Assembly (NCBI GenBank): GCA_018857735.1 | Contig: JABMCL010001087.1 | Coordinates: forward strand, 1,441,001-1,505,000 | Source of the DNA: Alviniconcha marisindica | Lineage: Eukaryota; Mollusca; Gastropoda; Provannidae | Direction: 5' to 3' | DNA length: 64,000 bases | In this document: piece after piece, positions 12,500-24,639 of the stretch | Layout of the letters: every line of letters begins with the position of its first letter | How positions within the stretch are numbered: position 1 is the stretch's first letter | Made by a program: the position numbers and the translations under genes | The notes under the pieces: model-generated | Databases searched by the model: none | Told to the model about the DNA's origin: nothing | What the model saw: only the letters and a program-made list of their open reading frames with translations

Positions 12500-13017
12500 T
12501 TGTTTCCCTGTGTGCAATGTACCAGTAGCAAAACATCAATAATTTATCACAACCCGTGTGCTTAAGGCAGTGAGTGTCTCATATCATATTTATGGGACAA
12601 TAACGTTGTATTGTAAGAAACTAATGGGCCTTTCACAGACACTTTTCACATGACTTATATTTCCCGAAACGATGAGCCCAAACCCTCGATTCACTGTCAA
12701 AATTACGACCATGGATAATGACAAATGGTTGACGCTGAGTGTACAGTGCGTAATTGATAAGGTCACTTTACTGGTCAGCTTTAAACGCTGCTTTTCCGGT
12801 TGTGAATGCCGCTACGGTGACTCGGATCCGATGCTTGCTTGCTATTTCAACCATGCACTGAGCTTGATTTCAGAGTTAGATCTGAATGCATGGAGATTGG
12901 AACCTGACCATTCCCCAAATAAGACATCGATTAAAGTGTATTTGGCCCACACACCTGTCTGTGACACAAGCCTATTCATTTACAACAAAAAGGGTACTTA
13001 GTAATACATTTTAAAAC
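12500..13017. other. no gene recognised
   Basis: A 109-codon plus-strand frame (12672-13001, starting MSPNPRFTVK) has unremarkable composition but no recognisable domain, no conserved motif and no clear splice context. It is left unassigned. Confidence 0.35.
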
Positions 13018-13022
13018 ACACA

Positions 13023-13065
<43 letters not shown>

Positions 13066-13098
13066 ACACCAGCAGCGCGCGCACAAACACACACAAAT
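13018..13098. repeat. (AC)n microsatellite
   Basis: Short interrupted AC array with a GCGCGC interruption at about 13076. Confidence 0.95.
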
Positions 13099-13179
13099 AC
13101 GGCAGGTGCGTAATACGGCACTTGTAAAATTTAATAGGAGTTAAGGCACATTTGGACTTTCCTGTGACTTGATTGCTGT

Positions 13180-13318
13180 GTTAATTTAGCTTTGTATAGT
13201 CAAATGCTCGTGTGTACGGGTGCCTCTGTGTGTGCGTGCGTGTGTATGCACTTAGAATAGTCTCTATGGACAAGACTTTGCGCTTTATAAATACTTTTAT
13301 TATTATTATTTCAAATCT
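13180..13318 (+). mobile_element. LINE 3' UTR end with ATT tail
   Basis: A TG-rich stretch (GTGTGCGTGCGTGTGTATGC) is followed by GACTTTGCGCTTTATAAATA and CTTTTATTATTATTATT. The order TG-rich UTR, GCGCTxTA(T/A)AAAT, then (ATT)n matches the other CR1-like 3' ends in this window (10718, 14177, 45010, and minus-strand 45804 and 51005). No coding part is present. Confidence 0.6.
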
Positions 13319-13390
13319 TTAGTGCGAAACTGCACACTATTGAGCTTGTCTTTCTTATTACTACTTTTAAAAATACTTTTTATTGTTATT

Positions 13391-13629
13391 ACGGCGGATC
13401 ACGAAATCGAAAGCGAGGCGGGACTGCAAGTTTTGCACATTCCAACCCGATTTGGGATCATTCTTAACGAGCTATGTCACGGCGGATCACGAAAATCGAA
13501 AGCGAGGCAGGACTGCCAGTTTTGCACATTCCAACCTGGCTTTTATCTCGTGACTCGCCGTGACCTAGCTCATTAAGAATGACCCCATGTCAATAATGTG
13601 CCCAATCTCACTTTCGATTTCGTGACCCG
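13391..13629. mobile_element. palindromic fold-back element
   Basis: Three copies of one ~75-90 bp module are present. Copy 1 starts at 13393 (GGCGGATCACGAAATCGAAA). Copy 2, in the same direction, starts at 13481 (GGCGGATCACGAAAATCGAA). Copy 3 is inverted and ends at 13629; its minus-strand text GGGTCACGAAATCGAAAGTG starts there. Internal GATCATTCTTAACGAGCTAT is mirrored by GGTCATTCTTAATGAGCTAG. The outer ends therefore form ~23-bp inverted termini, and the whole can fold back. It carries no open frame. It is inferred to be a non-autonomous fold-back or MITE-type element. Confidence 0.75.
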
Positions 13630-13918
13630 ATGAGACCTCCCAAATGAATATTCTTAAGGATGGTACATACCAAGGCCATCTGACACGCTGTCACCCTTCA
13701 GCTTTCTCTCTCTCCTCCCCCCTCCCTCCCTTATCACAACATATTAATTGCTTCTAGCACTTAGGTGTTCTTTTTGTTATTTTTCTTCCGTTCGTCTTAG
13801 CTTTTGTGAGTTGCTAGGGGTGGACTGGTGGTGGTGTGGTATTGCTACTATTCTTTTACACTTTCTTCTTTTCCTTTTCCCTCTTTGAGTAATGTGACAT
13901 CTGTCTTTGATCCTTTTC

Positions 13919-13920
<2 letters not shown>

Positions 13921-14004
<84 letters not shown>

Positions 14005-14058
14005 TGTGCGCGCGCGCGCGTGCGTGCGTGTGCGAGTCTGTGTGTGTGCATTCATGTT
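13921..14058. repeat. (GT)n microsatellite with GCGC and GTGC edge
   Basis: GT array 13921-14001, then GCGCGCGCG and mixed GTGC/GT units. It lies just before a LINE 3' terminus, as at 42010 and 44810. Confidence 0.97.
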
Positions 14059-14084
14059 GTATGCGTTGAATTTTGACAATATGT

Positions 14085-14180
14085 ATTTGTAAATAACGTG
14101 TAAGCGCTTAGGGCCTGTGCGGGTTAGGCGCTCTAAGTATTCATTATTATTATTAAGTTCATTATTATTATTATTTTAAA
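14085..14180 (+). mobile_element. LINE 3' terminus with ATT tail
   Basis: TGTAAGCGCTTAGGGCCTGT then GGCGCTCTAAGTATTC, followed by two ATT runs (about 14147-14178). Compare GTGAGCGCTCAGGGCGTTG before the ATT tail at 44995, so the two belong to one family. Only the 3' UTR end is recognisable here. Confidence 0.65.
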
Positions 14181-14354
14181 AAAGAGATGAGATTACATTC
14201 TCAGCACAGAAGAGCTGTAAAGTTGATTTTTCCAGATACAACTCTAGCTACTGACCAGAAATGAAAAGAGATGAAGAATAAACAGCCTGTATAAACAACT
14301 GGAATACAACAAGATTTGTTTTGTGTGTGTGTGTGTGTGCAGGGCCAAGAGTGT

Positions 14355-14587
14355 ATATCTAATCTGCACACACACTCTCGCTCACGCTATTGCAGCTCTA
14401 GGAACTATCACCCTAGTTTGCCTCGGCAAGGATAGACATTATTCAAAGCAAGTACAGCCTTCTCTGGTGCCTTTCTATGGAACAACCTACCTCTGACATT
14501 CAGATCCTGTCACTCACTCAGCCCCTTCTAGCGAAAACTTCGTGTACACCTTTAAGCAGTTACATAGGATGGATTGTGACAGAAAAG

Positions 14588-14590
<3 letters not shown>
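14355..14590 (+). pseudogene. LINE RT C-terminal fragment
   Basis: In one frame the text reads LFKASTAFSGAFLWNNLPLT, then FRSCHSLSPF, a stop, then RKLRVHL. These are the WNNLP and FKRKLR blocks that end CR1-type ORF2 proteins. The minus-strand copy at 31740-31910 shares the same blocks and the same nucleotides after the stop (GGATGGATTGTGACAGAAAA). In both copies an AG repeat starts about 15-20 bp later. The fragment is decayed by one in-frame stop and has no upstream RT sequence. Confidence 0.75.

Positions 14591-14593
<3 letters not shown>

Positions 14594-14669
<76 letters not shown>
14594..14669. repeat. (AG)n microsatellite
   Basis: About 38 AG units starting right after the LINE fragment, where the related copy near 31705 has only a short AG run. 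It therefore looks like an expansion of an AG seed carried by the element. Confidence 0.97.
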
Positions 14670-14671
<2 letters not shown>

Positions 14672-14829
14672 CATTTAGGCCATTGCCCTTCGTGAAGTGG
14701 TGCCGGTGGATGACCTACCACCTCACAGTACATACTTTAATTATGCCTATGAACAAGAAAACCAACAAACTGGCGACGATGTGCTCGACTAGGTACTAAA
14801 AATGACAGTGTGCTTGAATTATGAACTTA

Positions 14830-15350
14830 ATATGCTACGCAACCTAAAAGCTTTGTACGAATACACTGACAGATTTCTCATTGGTGGATGCCAGCAGCAG
14901 GCTTAATCGAAAAAGACTTGGAAATTTGTAGAATTTTGGAGGGATGAATTGCACTGTTAAAGCTCTTAGCACAGGGCAACATAGAACAAAATGTAACTCA
15001 GTTTCTTGCGCTACTCTGCATAATGGACAAATCAGGTCATTATTAGTATGTCTTTTATATCGGTAATGATGTACAGCAATATCTTGAATACCCGGTCGAA
15101 ACCTTGTCATTATAAATTTCAAATGCCTATCAATAGTCATCTTCAGATACGTTTTCGTATCATGAACTGTGCAAAATGTCCTATAAACATTAAATCTATC
15201 GCTAGTCCGAACAAGGGAATGCCATTCGCATCTCAACTCCTAAAACCTTTTTCAGTGCAAATACATGTACTTTTTCGCAACTTTTTCGAGACACCATAGA
15301 TCAGCAATGGGCTGCACTTAACAATCAAACAATTTTTGAAACAGTTGAAA
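14830..15350 (-). pseudogene. LINE ORF2 C-terminal cysteine-rich domain
   Basis: Minus-strand frame with an uninterrupted run of about 130 codons (15236 to 14844). It contains RFRPGIQDIAVHHYRYKR, then CPLCRVAQETELHFVLCCP, a C-x2-C ... H-x3-C zinc-knuckle-like cluster, then PSLFRLSLLLAS. This arrangement (basic RY-rich stretch, CPLC...H..CC, hydrophobic tail) is typical of the region downstream of RT in several non-LTR elements of invertebrates, from memory of such families and not verified here. Upstream sequence to 15350 continues weakly in other frames. The element is 5'-truncated next to the AG/ACAG microsatellite at 15398. A host CCHC protein exon is less likely. Confidence 0.6.
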
Positions 15351-15396
15351 ACTATTGTTATTCAACATTCGCAACTTCTACATAATGCATAACACC

Positions 15397-15545
<149 letters not shown>

Positions 15546-15659
15546 GACTGCATTGGCATTGCAGTGATTGGTCATTTAACTGAGACCTAGTTTCTACACA
15601 CATTCAGTTCTGCCCAGTCCTCCTGACATTCCGGCTGCTTGTCCGAGTGGTGCTATTTT

Positions 15660-15781
<122 letters not shown>

Positions 15782-15996
15782 GAGCAACTTCGATGTGGCG
15801 GTGGTAGATCCCCATGGTGTAGCCAGACTCTGAGATTGATCGAATTCTCAGCTTGCTGCAAGATTCGGCAAGCGGATGTGTACTGTGCTGGTACTCTGTG
15901 TTTCAGTTATTTTTGAAATACCAGATACCATCAGCACCGGATTTTCTAGCTTTCCGTGTACTTTTCCCTTGGGGCCACCACTGAGGGCTTTGTGTG

Positions 15997-16119
<123 letters not shown>

Positions 16120-16192
16120 ACAGAGTCTTTATTTGTACGATTGTATCCCCCAGACTCATGCAAGATGGGGAATAGCGCTACGTTTTTCCGTG

Positions 16193-16315
<123 letters not shown>

Positions 16316-16319
16316 CCTC

Positions 16320-17418
<1,099 letters not shown>

Positions 17419-17419
17419 A

Positions 17420-18280
17420 TGGGCAGCTTATGTTCTGCTGTCTTGTAGAGAGAAAACAAGTCGCAGCAGAGTGATGTATATCTGTCACGATCTTGCTTGT
17501 TTACAATATTTTGGCATTGATGGATATTATACACTACTCACATTTCTACGGGCGTGGCCGTTTAGCCTACCACAACCCACAGTTTAGAATTAGCCTGTCG
17601 TAATTTATTTTTTCCTTGGTCGTGGGTACAAGTCAAGCAAGAAGCGCTCATCGCTCTCATAAATTTGATGCTGATGGCTTTTTGCTCGCATGCGAGGATT
17701 ATAGGGAATGTCCGAGGAATCTTTGCCCCTCTGCGCATTTTTTAAAGCCGAGATCAGCACCTTATAAGTTTATTTCTCAGTCAAACAAATGAGAACTTAT
17801 CAAATGAAATTCGATCCAAATGCAACAAACTGTTCTGGGTACAACAATAACATCGTAGTTGCTGGAGACAGACGCAATGTTATTCCAGTAATCACAGAAA
17901 CCGACAAATCAGCTGGGAACCATCTTGTTCCACGGACACGGTGTACTCATTATGCACACTTTTGTGTGACGCCGGTGTCGCTGACATTTTGATGGTTGGG
18001 AAAAGGAGCACCGAAATAACTATTGTTCTATATTTTTGGGTCGTCTACATTTCAAAAAGGTCCTTTGCATGACTGTTCACTGCGGAAAATACTGCTTTTT
18101 CCTTTGGCATTTGGCTGCTTCACAGACTTGACTCACTCGCATGCTGCTGTTTACACCGAGGCTGGTTTTGCGCCGTACTTGCCTTTCGCGATCTCCGCTA
18201 GTTCCTTACCGCTCTTACTTCCATTACTATTTTCAGTTTTGTAGTATTATCTTCATATGTCAAGAGGGTATTGGTACCTG
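17420..18280. other. no gene seen
   Basis: Unique-looking sequence. Small frames (17789-17992, 18023-18244) lack domains or splice support. Confidence 0.4.
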
Positions 18281-18545
18281 CCCCCGTAGCTTAGTAGTTA
18301 GCGCTTCGGACTGAGTCATTTGGGATTTTTGAGCCCAGAGCTGGGAATACAATAGGCTCAATGGGAAGGCTGGGACCACTGGCACAGCCGAGCTTCATCC
18401 ACTTCACAGATGCGTATTTGAGAGTAATTCGGGTAATAAGAGTTCCCGGGCCTGGTTAACACCGGGATAGTTATGGCAGTAAGCGTGGTCTGCTTCAAAC
18501 CACAATGTACCTCCATATCATCATCAGTAACATCGTCATCTAGCA
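18281..18545 (+). mobile_element. tRNA-derived SINE (degenerate)
   Basis: CCCCCGTAGCTTAGTAGTTA then GCGCTTCGGACTGAGTC is an A-box-bearing tRNA-like head. About 35 bp on, GGATTTTTGAGCCCAGAG is a weak B box. The body ends near 18510 in CATATCATCATCAGTAACAT plus CGTCATC, an ATC-rich 3' tail. It is old: the B box is eroded. No target-site duplication was identified. Confidence 0.5.
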
Positions 18546-18851
18546 ATGCGTTAAAAAATGTCTAAGCTTCTGTAACCCTTCAAGCCAAGCTCTCGTGGTG
18601 ACTTCAGTATTTGTGTCCCTGCTTCGTTCCTTCCCGGAGGCTGTTCTGATCAAAGCCCTCCATGTCAGTCTACATCGGATTGGTGGAGGGACGTACGTAG
18701 AGGCGGTCTGCCCTCTGTAGGGGACGCTCAATCAGTTTGACTCCGCGACTTAGCTAACATTGTCGTCAGTGGGGGCACAGTAGGTGGTATCCTGCGAGGC
18801 GCGATACTGAAACTAGACTGTACACATTACTAGTGATAGCTGTTTCTGCAG

Positions 18852-18990
18852 GTCGCAATGGGAAACTGCATGTACTGCTCAATCTACATGGGCAAGGAGG
18901 TTAATGGAAGCACTGTGACACTTCTCAAGAGTTGGAATGGACAAACTCTTTCGGAAAGCGTGTGGCACGTACGGCTGAGACTCTGGAAAG
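18852..18990 (+). CDS. possible exon, unrecognised protein
   Basis: A plausible acceptor (GATAGCTGTTTCTGCAG, ending about 18849) precedes an open frame. The frame can start at an ATG at 18858 giving MGNCMYCSIYMGKEVN, or be read through as an internal exon. A candidate donor, GGAAAG|GTACTG, lies at about 18990; past the donor the frame stays open to 19100. The peptide has no domain I recognise. MGNC would fit an N-myristoylation start, but the ATG follows an acceptor closely, so this is speculative. No companion exon was found, and a chance open frame is quite possible. Confidence 0.2.
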
Positions 18991-19099
18991 GTACTGAACA
19001 CTATATTTCAGGACGATACCAGAGTCTGCTTGGAGCAGTGACAATGTACCTTCAGCTTTTCCTCATCGGGGTGAAATACAGCGGCCAGAGTGGTGGGTA

Positions 19100-20400
19100 A
19101 CACTGCACTTGTATAGGACGGCAGCATCAGTCACGTTATACTAAACAAGGCCAGACTGGCGTGTGGCAAAGTATCAACTGTCATGATGAGCAAGCCTTTT
19201 CTGCTCTTCGTTGGCGAAGAACGATGCAACATGGCTGCGTCCCGAGAAGCTCAAACTGAAAACAAAGAAGAAAAGGAGAGAGAGAAAAAAGCACTTCTTT
19301 TGTATCAATATTGATAGTACAATCAAATCACACCTGCAGATAAAAATATTTTCAATGTCCACGTTTTGAAGTAAAGGATAAAAGAAAAAGGGCTTGACAA
19401 TTACTGTGAGAATTATAGAATCAACACGTAGGCTATGAAGTCTTCTCAGTAACACGGGTTGTAGGCTTCTTATAGCTGCATGTAAGTACAGCGTCCACCA
19501 GCCACCTTTTCATCATCACGCGTTTACGCGTTAACGAGTATATAGTGACACAGATTTCCCCCTTAATATCACCCTCCAAACTAAAGACACCACCAACAAA
19601 TATAAAGATGTTATCAACTGCGCGACTGTGGAAAAGTAGGCTATGTAAAGCCAACTTCCGAAGCGTCTCATGGCCGTTTCTTAGTGTAGTCGGTATGGGA
19701 AAAGTTTTGGTTTGATACTGAGCAGGCCTAATCGTGAAACTTCGTCCGATTTGATTTCACTTTGGTTTAGGGCCTAAAGGATTTAATTATATTTTATGAT
19801 TTTACATATTACTTGTTTGATTTAAATTGCTGATTTTGTGATGATCTACTTTATGTTGCTTCATTTTCTATTTTCATCTATTTGTTTTTCATTTTATGAT
19901 GTCATACATCTCAGGCCACAATCTATTCCATGAACAAAGACTACCTCCGCTACTACCATCAGCACCAGCACCAACACAAGAAGAATAACAACCTTGGCTA
20001 TAGCCAGAACGAGCTCCTGAACCCTCTGTGCATTTCATGAGTACGTTGTCCTCCAGCCTTCTTCCTACGTACATTCTGCTGCTGATGAATCCGTCATTTG
20101 ATGACCAGCCTGAGTTAGGAAACTCTTTGTACCTTCCATGCATCAGCATGCCCGCACAAAGAGCACGACTGCCGTCAAGAAAATTGTTTCTCCTGGAATA
20201 GCTGGCTAATTAACTTCCAATAAAGCGCAGAAATTGGAAGAAGAGCATCACACCACTTTCAATGCAGCTTCACTTTTGTTCTCAAATCGGGAAAGAAAGT
20301 TACCAGGTTCAGAATCTGGCACGTTATGTTGTGTACGTGTGTTTGTTTGGGGAAAGAATAAGTGGATGACTGTTTTTTGCTACTGTTGCTGTTCTTATTG
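19100..20400. other. no gene seen
   Basis: Unique-looking AT-rich sequence with short frames on both strands, none with recognisable content. Confidence 0.4.
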
Positions 20401-20407
20401 GTATTTT

Positions 20408-20458
20408 CTCTCTCTCTCTCTCTCTCTCTCTCCCTGTCTCTGTCTCTGACTCTCTCTC
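20408..20458. repeat. (TC)n microsatellite, interrupted
   Basis: Short TC array with TGTC and TGAC interruptions. Confidence 0.93.
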
Positions 20459-20609
20459 GCTCTTAAATTATATACCTATCTGTTGCCTTACATTTTTGTT
20501 GCTGTTTGTCTATACAGCAAAAAAGAAAACAATTAAAAGAGAAAAGAAAAGAAGGAACAAGAAGAAAGTAAACAAGCCAAGCAAGTCGGCAAGAAAACAA
20601 GCAATCAAG

Positions 20610-20750
<141 letters not shown>

Positions 20751-20815
20751 ATTTTAAGTTTGCTGCGAAGAGAAATTGGATACACACTTACTCGAGCGCA
20801 TACAAACAAACGTGT

Positions 20816-20918
<103 letters not shown>

Positions 20919-21169
20919 CTTCATACACACTGTACAGACGTCCTCTGCGCCAGATCCACAGAGTTCAAACAGTAGAATGTTGAAGTGTTGCCACAAAGGC
21001 AGTGACTGGATTGAATTTGATTCGCACTCATTTCTTTGGAAAAGTGGAGAATGGTGTGGAATCATATTGAATTAAGTTGTGTTTACAAGTGAATTTTCAC
21101 GAAGTGTCACTTTCAGGTCAGGACATTGTTGGCTTGTTAGAACAGATTGGCGTTCTCTTTAATTCATGT

Positions 21170-21240
21170 TTCTGGAGCTGTGTTTTATACTTTCATACTC
21201 TCGTCCTGATGGAACGTTAAACACCAAATACTAACTAATC
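21170..21240 (+). mobile_element. SINE/LINE 3' tail
   Basis: CGTCCTGATGGAACGTTAAA then CACCAAATACTAACTAATC. The GGAACGTTAAACACCAA tail with short ACTA repeats recurs in variants at 2281, 22445, 38420 and 57325. Only the tail is recognisable. Confidence 0.5.
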
Positions 21241-21533
21241 CGTCAAGCGATAAAGATGAACGCAGGCTGGCTGGTAGAACAACAGGTCGCATATTTACTG
21301 GTACATCAGCCGGTTAACTAGGTACAAAGTTCTCATGGTATCACAGCAGCATACTGGAACACTCTGTCGTCTCCGTAAGCAGTTGCGGAAACTGCCGAAA
21401 GCTATAAAGGGAAGCTGTTCTTTGTGGCAAATGAAGTAATCATGGTGGACTCGTTTGATCATGTTAAAACCCGAAGGGAAAATCTGAACTTTGGCGGCCA
21501 CTGGATAGAACAATCTGATACTCCTGTATTTGT

Positions 21534-21535
<2 letters not shown>

Positions 21536-21627
<92 letters not shown>
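21536..21627. repeat. (GT)n microsatellite
   Basis: About 46 GT units. LINE coding sequence is recognisable shortly after it. Confidence 0.98.
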
Positions 21628-21629
<2 letters not shown>

Positions 21630-21639
21630 ACTCTGCTGA

Positions 21640-22275
21640 CCTCAATCTCTTCAAAGGTCAGCAGTGATAGATCATGTCCAGGTAGGCGAATCACAAATCA
21701 ATGTCAGCCTGTCAGGATTGGTCATTAATGCTGACCTCGATATGACAGCACACATCAGCAATGTGACCAAGTCCTACTACTGTCACCTCAGGTCATTGGG
21801 AAAACTCAAGCCTTTCATTAACTGAATAAGCAGCAAACGCCGTTGTAATGTCTGTCGTCATCTCTGGGCTGGACAGCACTCTGTGTAGCCTGCTAGATAA
21901 TCAGCTGAATCGCCTACAAAAGATTCACAATGCTGCTGCACGAATTGTGACCAGAACGAATTCTCGAGAGCGAGACCATATTTCCCCAAGAGCCCTGTGA
22001 TCTCTGCACTGGTTGCCCATCTCAAAACCGATCCAATACAAAACGCTATTTTTCACATACCAATGCGTGCATGAATATGCGCCACAATATATACAGGATC
22101 TTGTTTGCCCATATAATCCATCTCGTACTCGCCGCTCCTCTTCCCAGTTCAGACTGATCGTCTCGAGATTCGGCAACACAAACAAAGCACTCAGGCGCAA
22201 GGACATTCCGCAATGCTGCGCCCACTGACCCTCTGGAACCGGCTGCTAGACAGATTCCACAAAGCAGAAGAGTTC
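21640..22275 (+). pseudogene. LINE RT C-terminal region (CR1-like)
   Basis: One frame reads DHVQVGESQINVS, then DMTAHISNVTKSYYCHLRSL and GKLKPFIN before a stop. This is the 'xHISxxxKSxxxHLRxLxKxRPFL' block that follows the palm domain in CR1-like RTs. Remnants continue in other frames: a leucine/asparagine-rich part (about 21860-21960), ISALVAHLKTDPIQNAIF (about 22005), PSRTRRSSSQFRLIVSRFG (about 22130), and LRPLTLWNRLLDRFHKAEEF (about 22215) matching the terminal TLWN-LP block. At least three frameshifts or stops are present. It is 5'-truncated close to the GT array and is followed by a TTC/TTTG-rich run rather than a clear tail. Confidence 0.8.
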
Positions 22276-22374
22276 TTTTCTTCTTCTTCTTCTGTTTGTT
22301 TGTTTTTTGTTTAGTACTTCTTTGTCCCTTGCGGAAAATTCGGGTCACCTTAACTAGCGGCGCTACCCATTCCT

Positions 22375-22480
22375 ACCAGTGTGTGTAGTATTTTCGTGTT
22401 TCTCTACAGTGGTGTATCGCCCTGATATAACCACACTGGCTGACTGGGCGTAAAACACCAATTTACTTACTTACTATACA
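22375..22480 (+). mobile_element. SINE 3' body and tail
   Basis: GTTTCTCTACAGTGGTGTAT, CGCCCTGATATAACCAC and GGCTGACTGGGCGTAAAACA, then CCAATTTACTTACTTACT. The 3' tail class is the same as at 21210 (GGxCGTTAAACACCAA plus short repeats). It abuts the minus-strand SINE entry that follows. Confidence 0.55.
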
Positions 22481-22481
22481 A

Positions 22482-22690
22482 TGGTGTGGCTGCCAGTGTT
22501 TGAGATTTTTAACGTGCACACAGATGATGATGCATGCGGCTGCACACAGGGGCTGTACGGACACCGTCGAGTCTACACTGGAAGTTGACTCCGGGAGAAA
22601 AATCTCTTGCCTCACCTGCGACTCGAACCCGCGTCAATATTGCGCCTGGCTTTTCAGTCGGACGCTCTACCAGCTGAGCTATCCCCCGAC
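22482..22690 (-). mobile_element. tRNA-derived SINE
   Basis: The minus strand from about 22688 reads GGGGGATAGCTCAGCTGGTA, then GAGCGTCCGACTGAAAAGCC (A box and anticodon-arm region), then GGGTTCGAGTCGCAGG (B box, about 22620). The body continues with GAGATTTTTCTCCCGGAGTC, clearly related to the same region of the SINE at 2985-3418, and runs down to about 22500 with GCACGTTAAAAATCTC. The head is better preserved than in the 3.4-kb copy. It is a Pol III retroposon, not a functional tRNA gene: there is no matching acceptor stem. Confidence 0.8.
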
Positions 22691-22930
22691 CAAATGAAAA
22701 TGAATCGTCAACATTGACATACATAGCACAGTTTTTTTTTCTTCCGGCTACAATTGAAAACATACTGGTTTTCAACTCCTTATAGCTTAGTCACTCACCG
22801 GCCACCTCATCATCCTTTCCCACAGTCATCTTCCAGCATCATCTTCATTATCTTCACCGAGCATGCGGATTTCCATAACGAGTTAAAATTGTGCTATACA
22901 AGTGGTCATTGACATTGTGAGATTGTGTGA

Positions 22931-22959
22931 CTGACTGAAAATAATCAGTTTTCAGTCAG
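22931..22959. other. perfect 11-bp stem hairpin
   Basis: CTGACTGAAAA (22931-22941) and TTTTCAGTCAG (22949-22959) around a 7-nt loop. There is no gene context, so no terminator role is claimed. Confidence 0.8.
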
Positions 22960-23731
22960 CGAAAATTCGCAAATATTTTGCGCTTTATATTAAATTAGCG
23001 TTCTTTTTAACCGTTTATGTATTTGGATCTTGTTTTAGAACACCAGCAATCATCCTTGTTTTAGATTGTTTGGTATTCTCAGTATAATGCGTAGCCTACT
23101 GGAAACATTAGGCAGGCCTATTGACAATGTTACATCAGAAGCAATCGAGTTGCACTATCACTGGAACACTTTACAAGGAAAGGTTAGACTGTGACGTGCA
23201 CGGAATACCAATACTTTCAAAAGTATACCGACAAGGAAAAATCATGACAGTGTTGTTGTATGACTCTGATAAGTAAAAATTCATATCTTCAATATGCATA
23301 ACGCAGATTACAAACGTCTGGCCAATAACTGACAGTCTTAAACAAGGCCGCAAAATTACAAACGTAAAATATTATGTTTCAGGGAACGGAACGGAACTAT
23401 GAAAGAAAATCGATGATCTGATTTAAACATAATGCACGTGAGTAACGTTCTTCGGTTTTGTGGCTGTATAATCACAAAAATATGAAAGCAGATGTTCTCA
23501 TACTTCTTAAAATAGAATATATATTTTTTCGTTTTACCATTTCCCCAGGCGACTGGGTTCGTACGGAAAACCTTTAAATTTTAACCTTTGCTGGCGTATA
23601 AGGGGGTTGTGAAAAAAAGACAGAAACTTGAAAAGAGATTGCAGGGGGAAGAGAGCTATTAAATGAATGATTGTTTGATGTCTATGATAGTCAAGGGTAA
23701 AGATTTTGGCTGGAGCCCAGTCTTACAATCT

Positions 23732-23733
<2 letters not shown>
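22960..23733. other. no gene seen
   Basis: AT-rich unique-looking sequence without supported features. Confidence 0.4.
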
Positions 23734-23734
<1 letters not shown>

Positions 23735-23815
<81 letters not shown>

Positions 23816-24050
23816 TCGAACTCGAAAACTTTATTTTTCAAATATAAAATTACAGGACGTCATCTATATACATATAGGCATGAATGAGTGAGTGAAATTC
23901 TATATATTCGAATTTCCGCAGCAAAACATAACGTGTTCACAGCGCCATATGCACACATGCATACACCACTCAGTTATACAATATGAGCATACAACCAGTA
24001 AATAAGGCAGTAAGCAGAACATGTGATCAATTCATATGATTAGTATTCAT
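23735..24050 (-). mobile_element. LINE 3' UTR with AATAAAG signal and (CT)n tail
   Basis: On the minus strand, sequence running from about 24050 to 23815 is homologous to the 3' UTR at 31195-31480. Shared blocks include ACAGCGCCATATGCACACAT with GCATACA, and ATACAACCAGTAAATAAGGC with AGTAA. It ends in AAAAATAAAGTTTTCGAG followed by a (CT)n tail (23735-23811, interrupted once). So one family has a polyadenylation-like AATAAA signal and a CT-repeat instead of poly(A). The coding part is missing: the next LINE's tail begins at 24055. Confidence 0.75.
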
Positions 24051-24052
24051 AT

Positions 24053-24156
<104 letters not shown>

Positions 24157-24548
24157 TGAATAAATGAATGATTAACTTTATTTTACGAGGGTAGTGGAGA
24201 AGACTCGAGGTCTTTTCACATTCAGCCCTCGCCCATGAGGGAAACTACTATTAACTAAGAATACAGTGAGCTACAGTATGTTGAGTACATGTACATTCAT
24301 AACAACCATGTTGAAATGGACACCAGTAAACCGAGAAACAAGTCGATAATGAGCATAAAAAAATTATAATTAAAAAATAAATATATACATATACAAATTA
24401 GCTTGATCTGGGGTAGACACATACACGCGCGCACACACATAAGATTAAGAACATGTTTGTCATCGAAAACTACATGCACATAGAGCACAGACACACAAAA
24501 TGTATGGGCTGCCTGAAGCAGCACAACACAGGTTGGAGCAGCACATGG

Positions 24549-24550
<2 letters not shown>

Positions 24551-24616
<66 letters not shown>
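24551..24616. repeat. (TC)n(AT)n microsatellite inside LINE 3' UTR
   Basis: TC array 24551-24600 followed by TATATATATATATG. It lies just after the LINE ORF2 stop in element orientation. Confidence 0.95.
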
Positions 24617-24617
<1 letters not shown>

Positions 24618-24639
24618 GATCATGGTTTCACGTAACACC

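Noticed and set aside
12672..13001. 109-codon plus-strand frame
   Set aside because: Normal composition but no motif, partner exon or splice signals. Kept only as a note under the interval.
22931..22959. Intrinsic transcription terminator
   Set aside because: A perfect stem, but no bacterial-type gene, U-tract or operon context.
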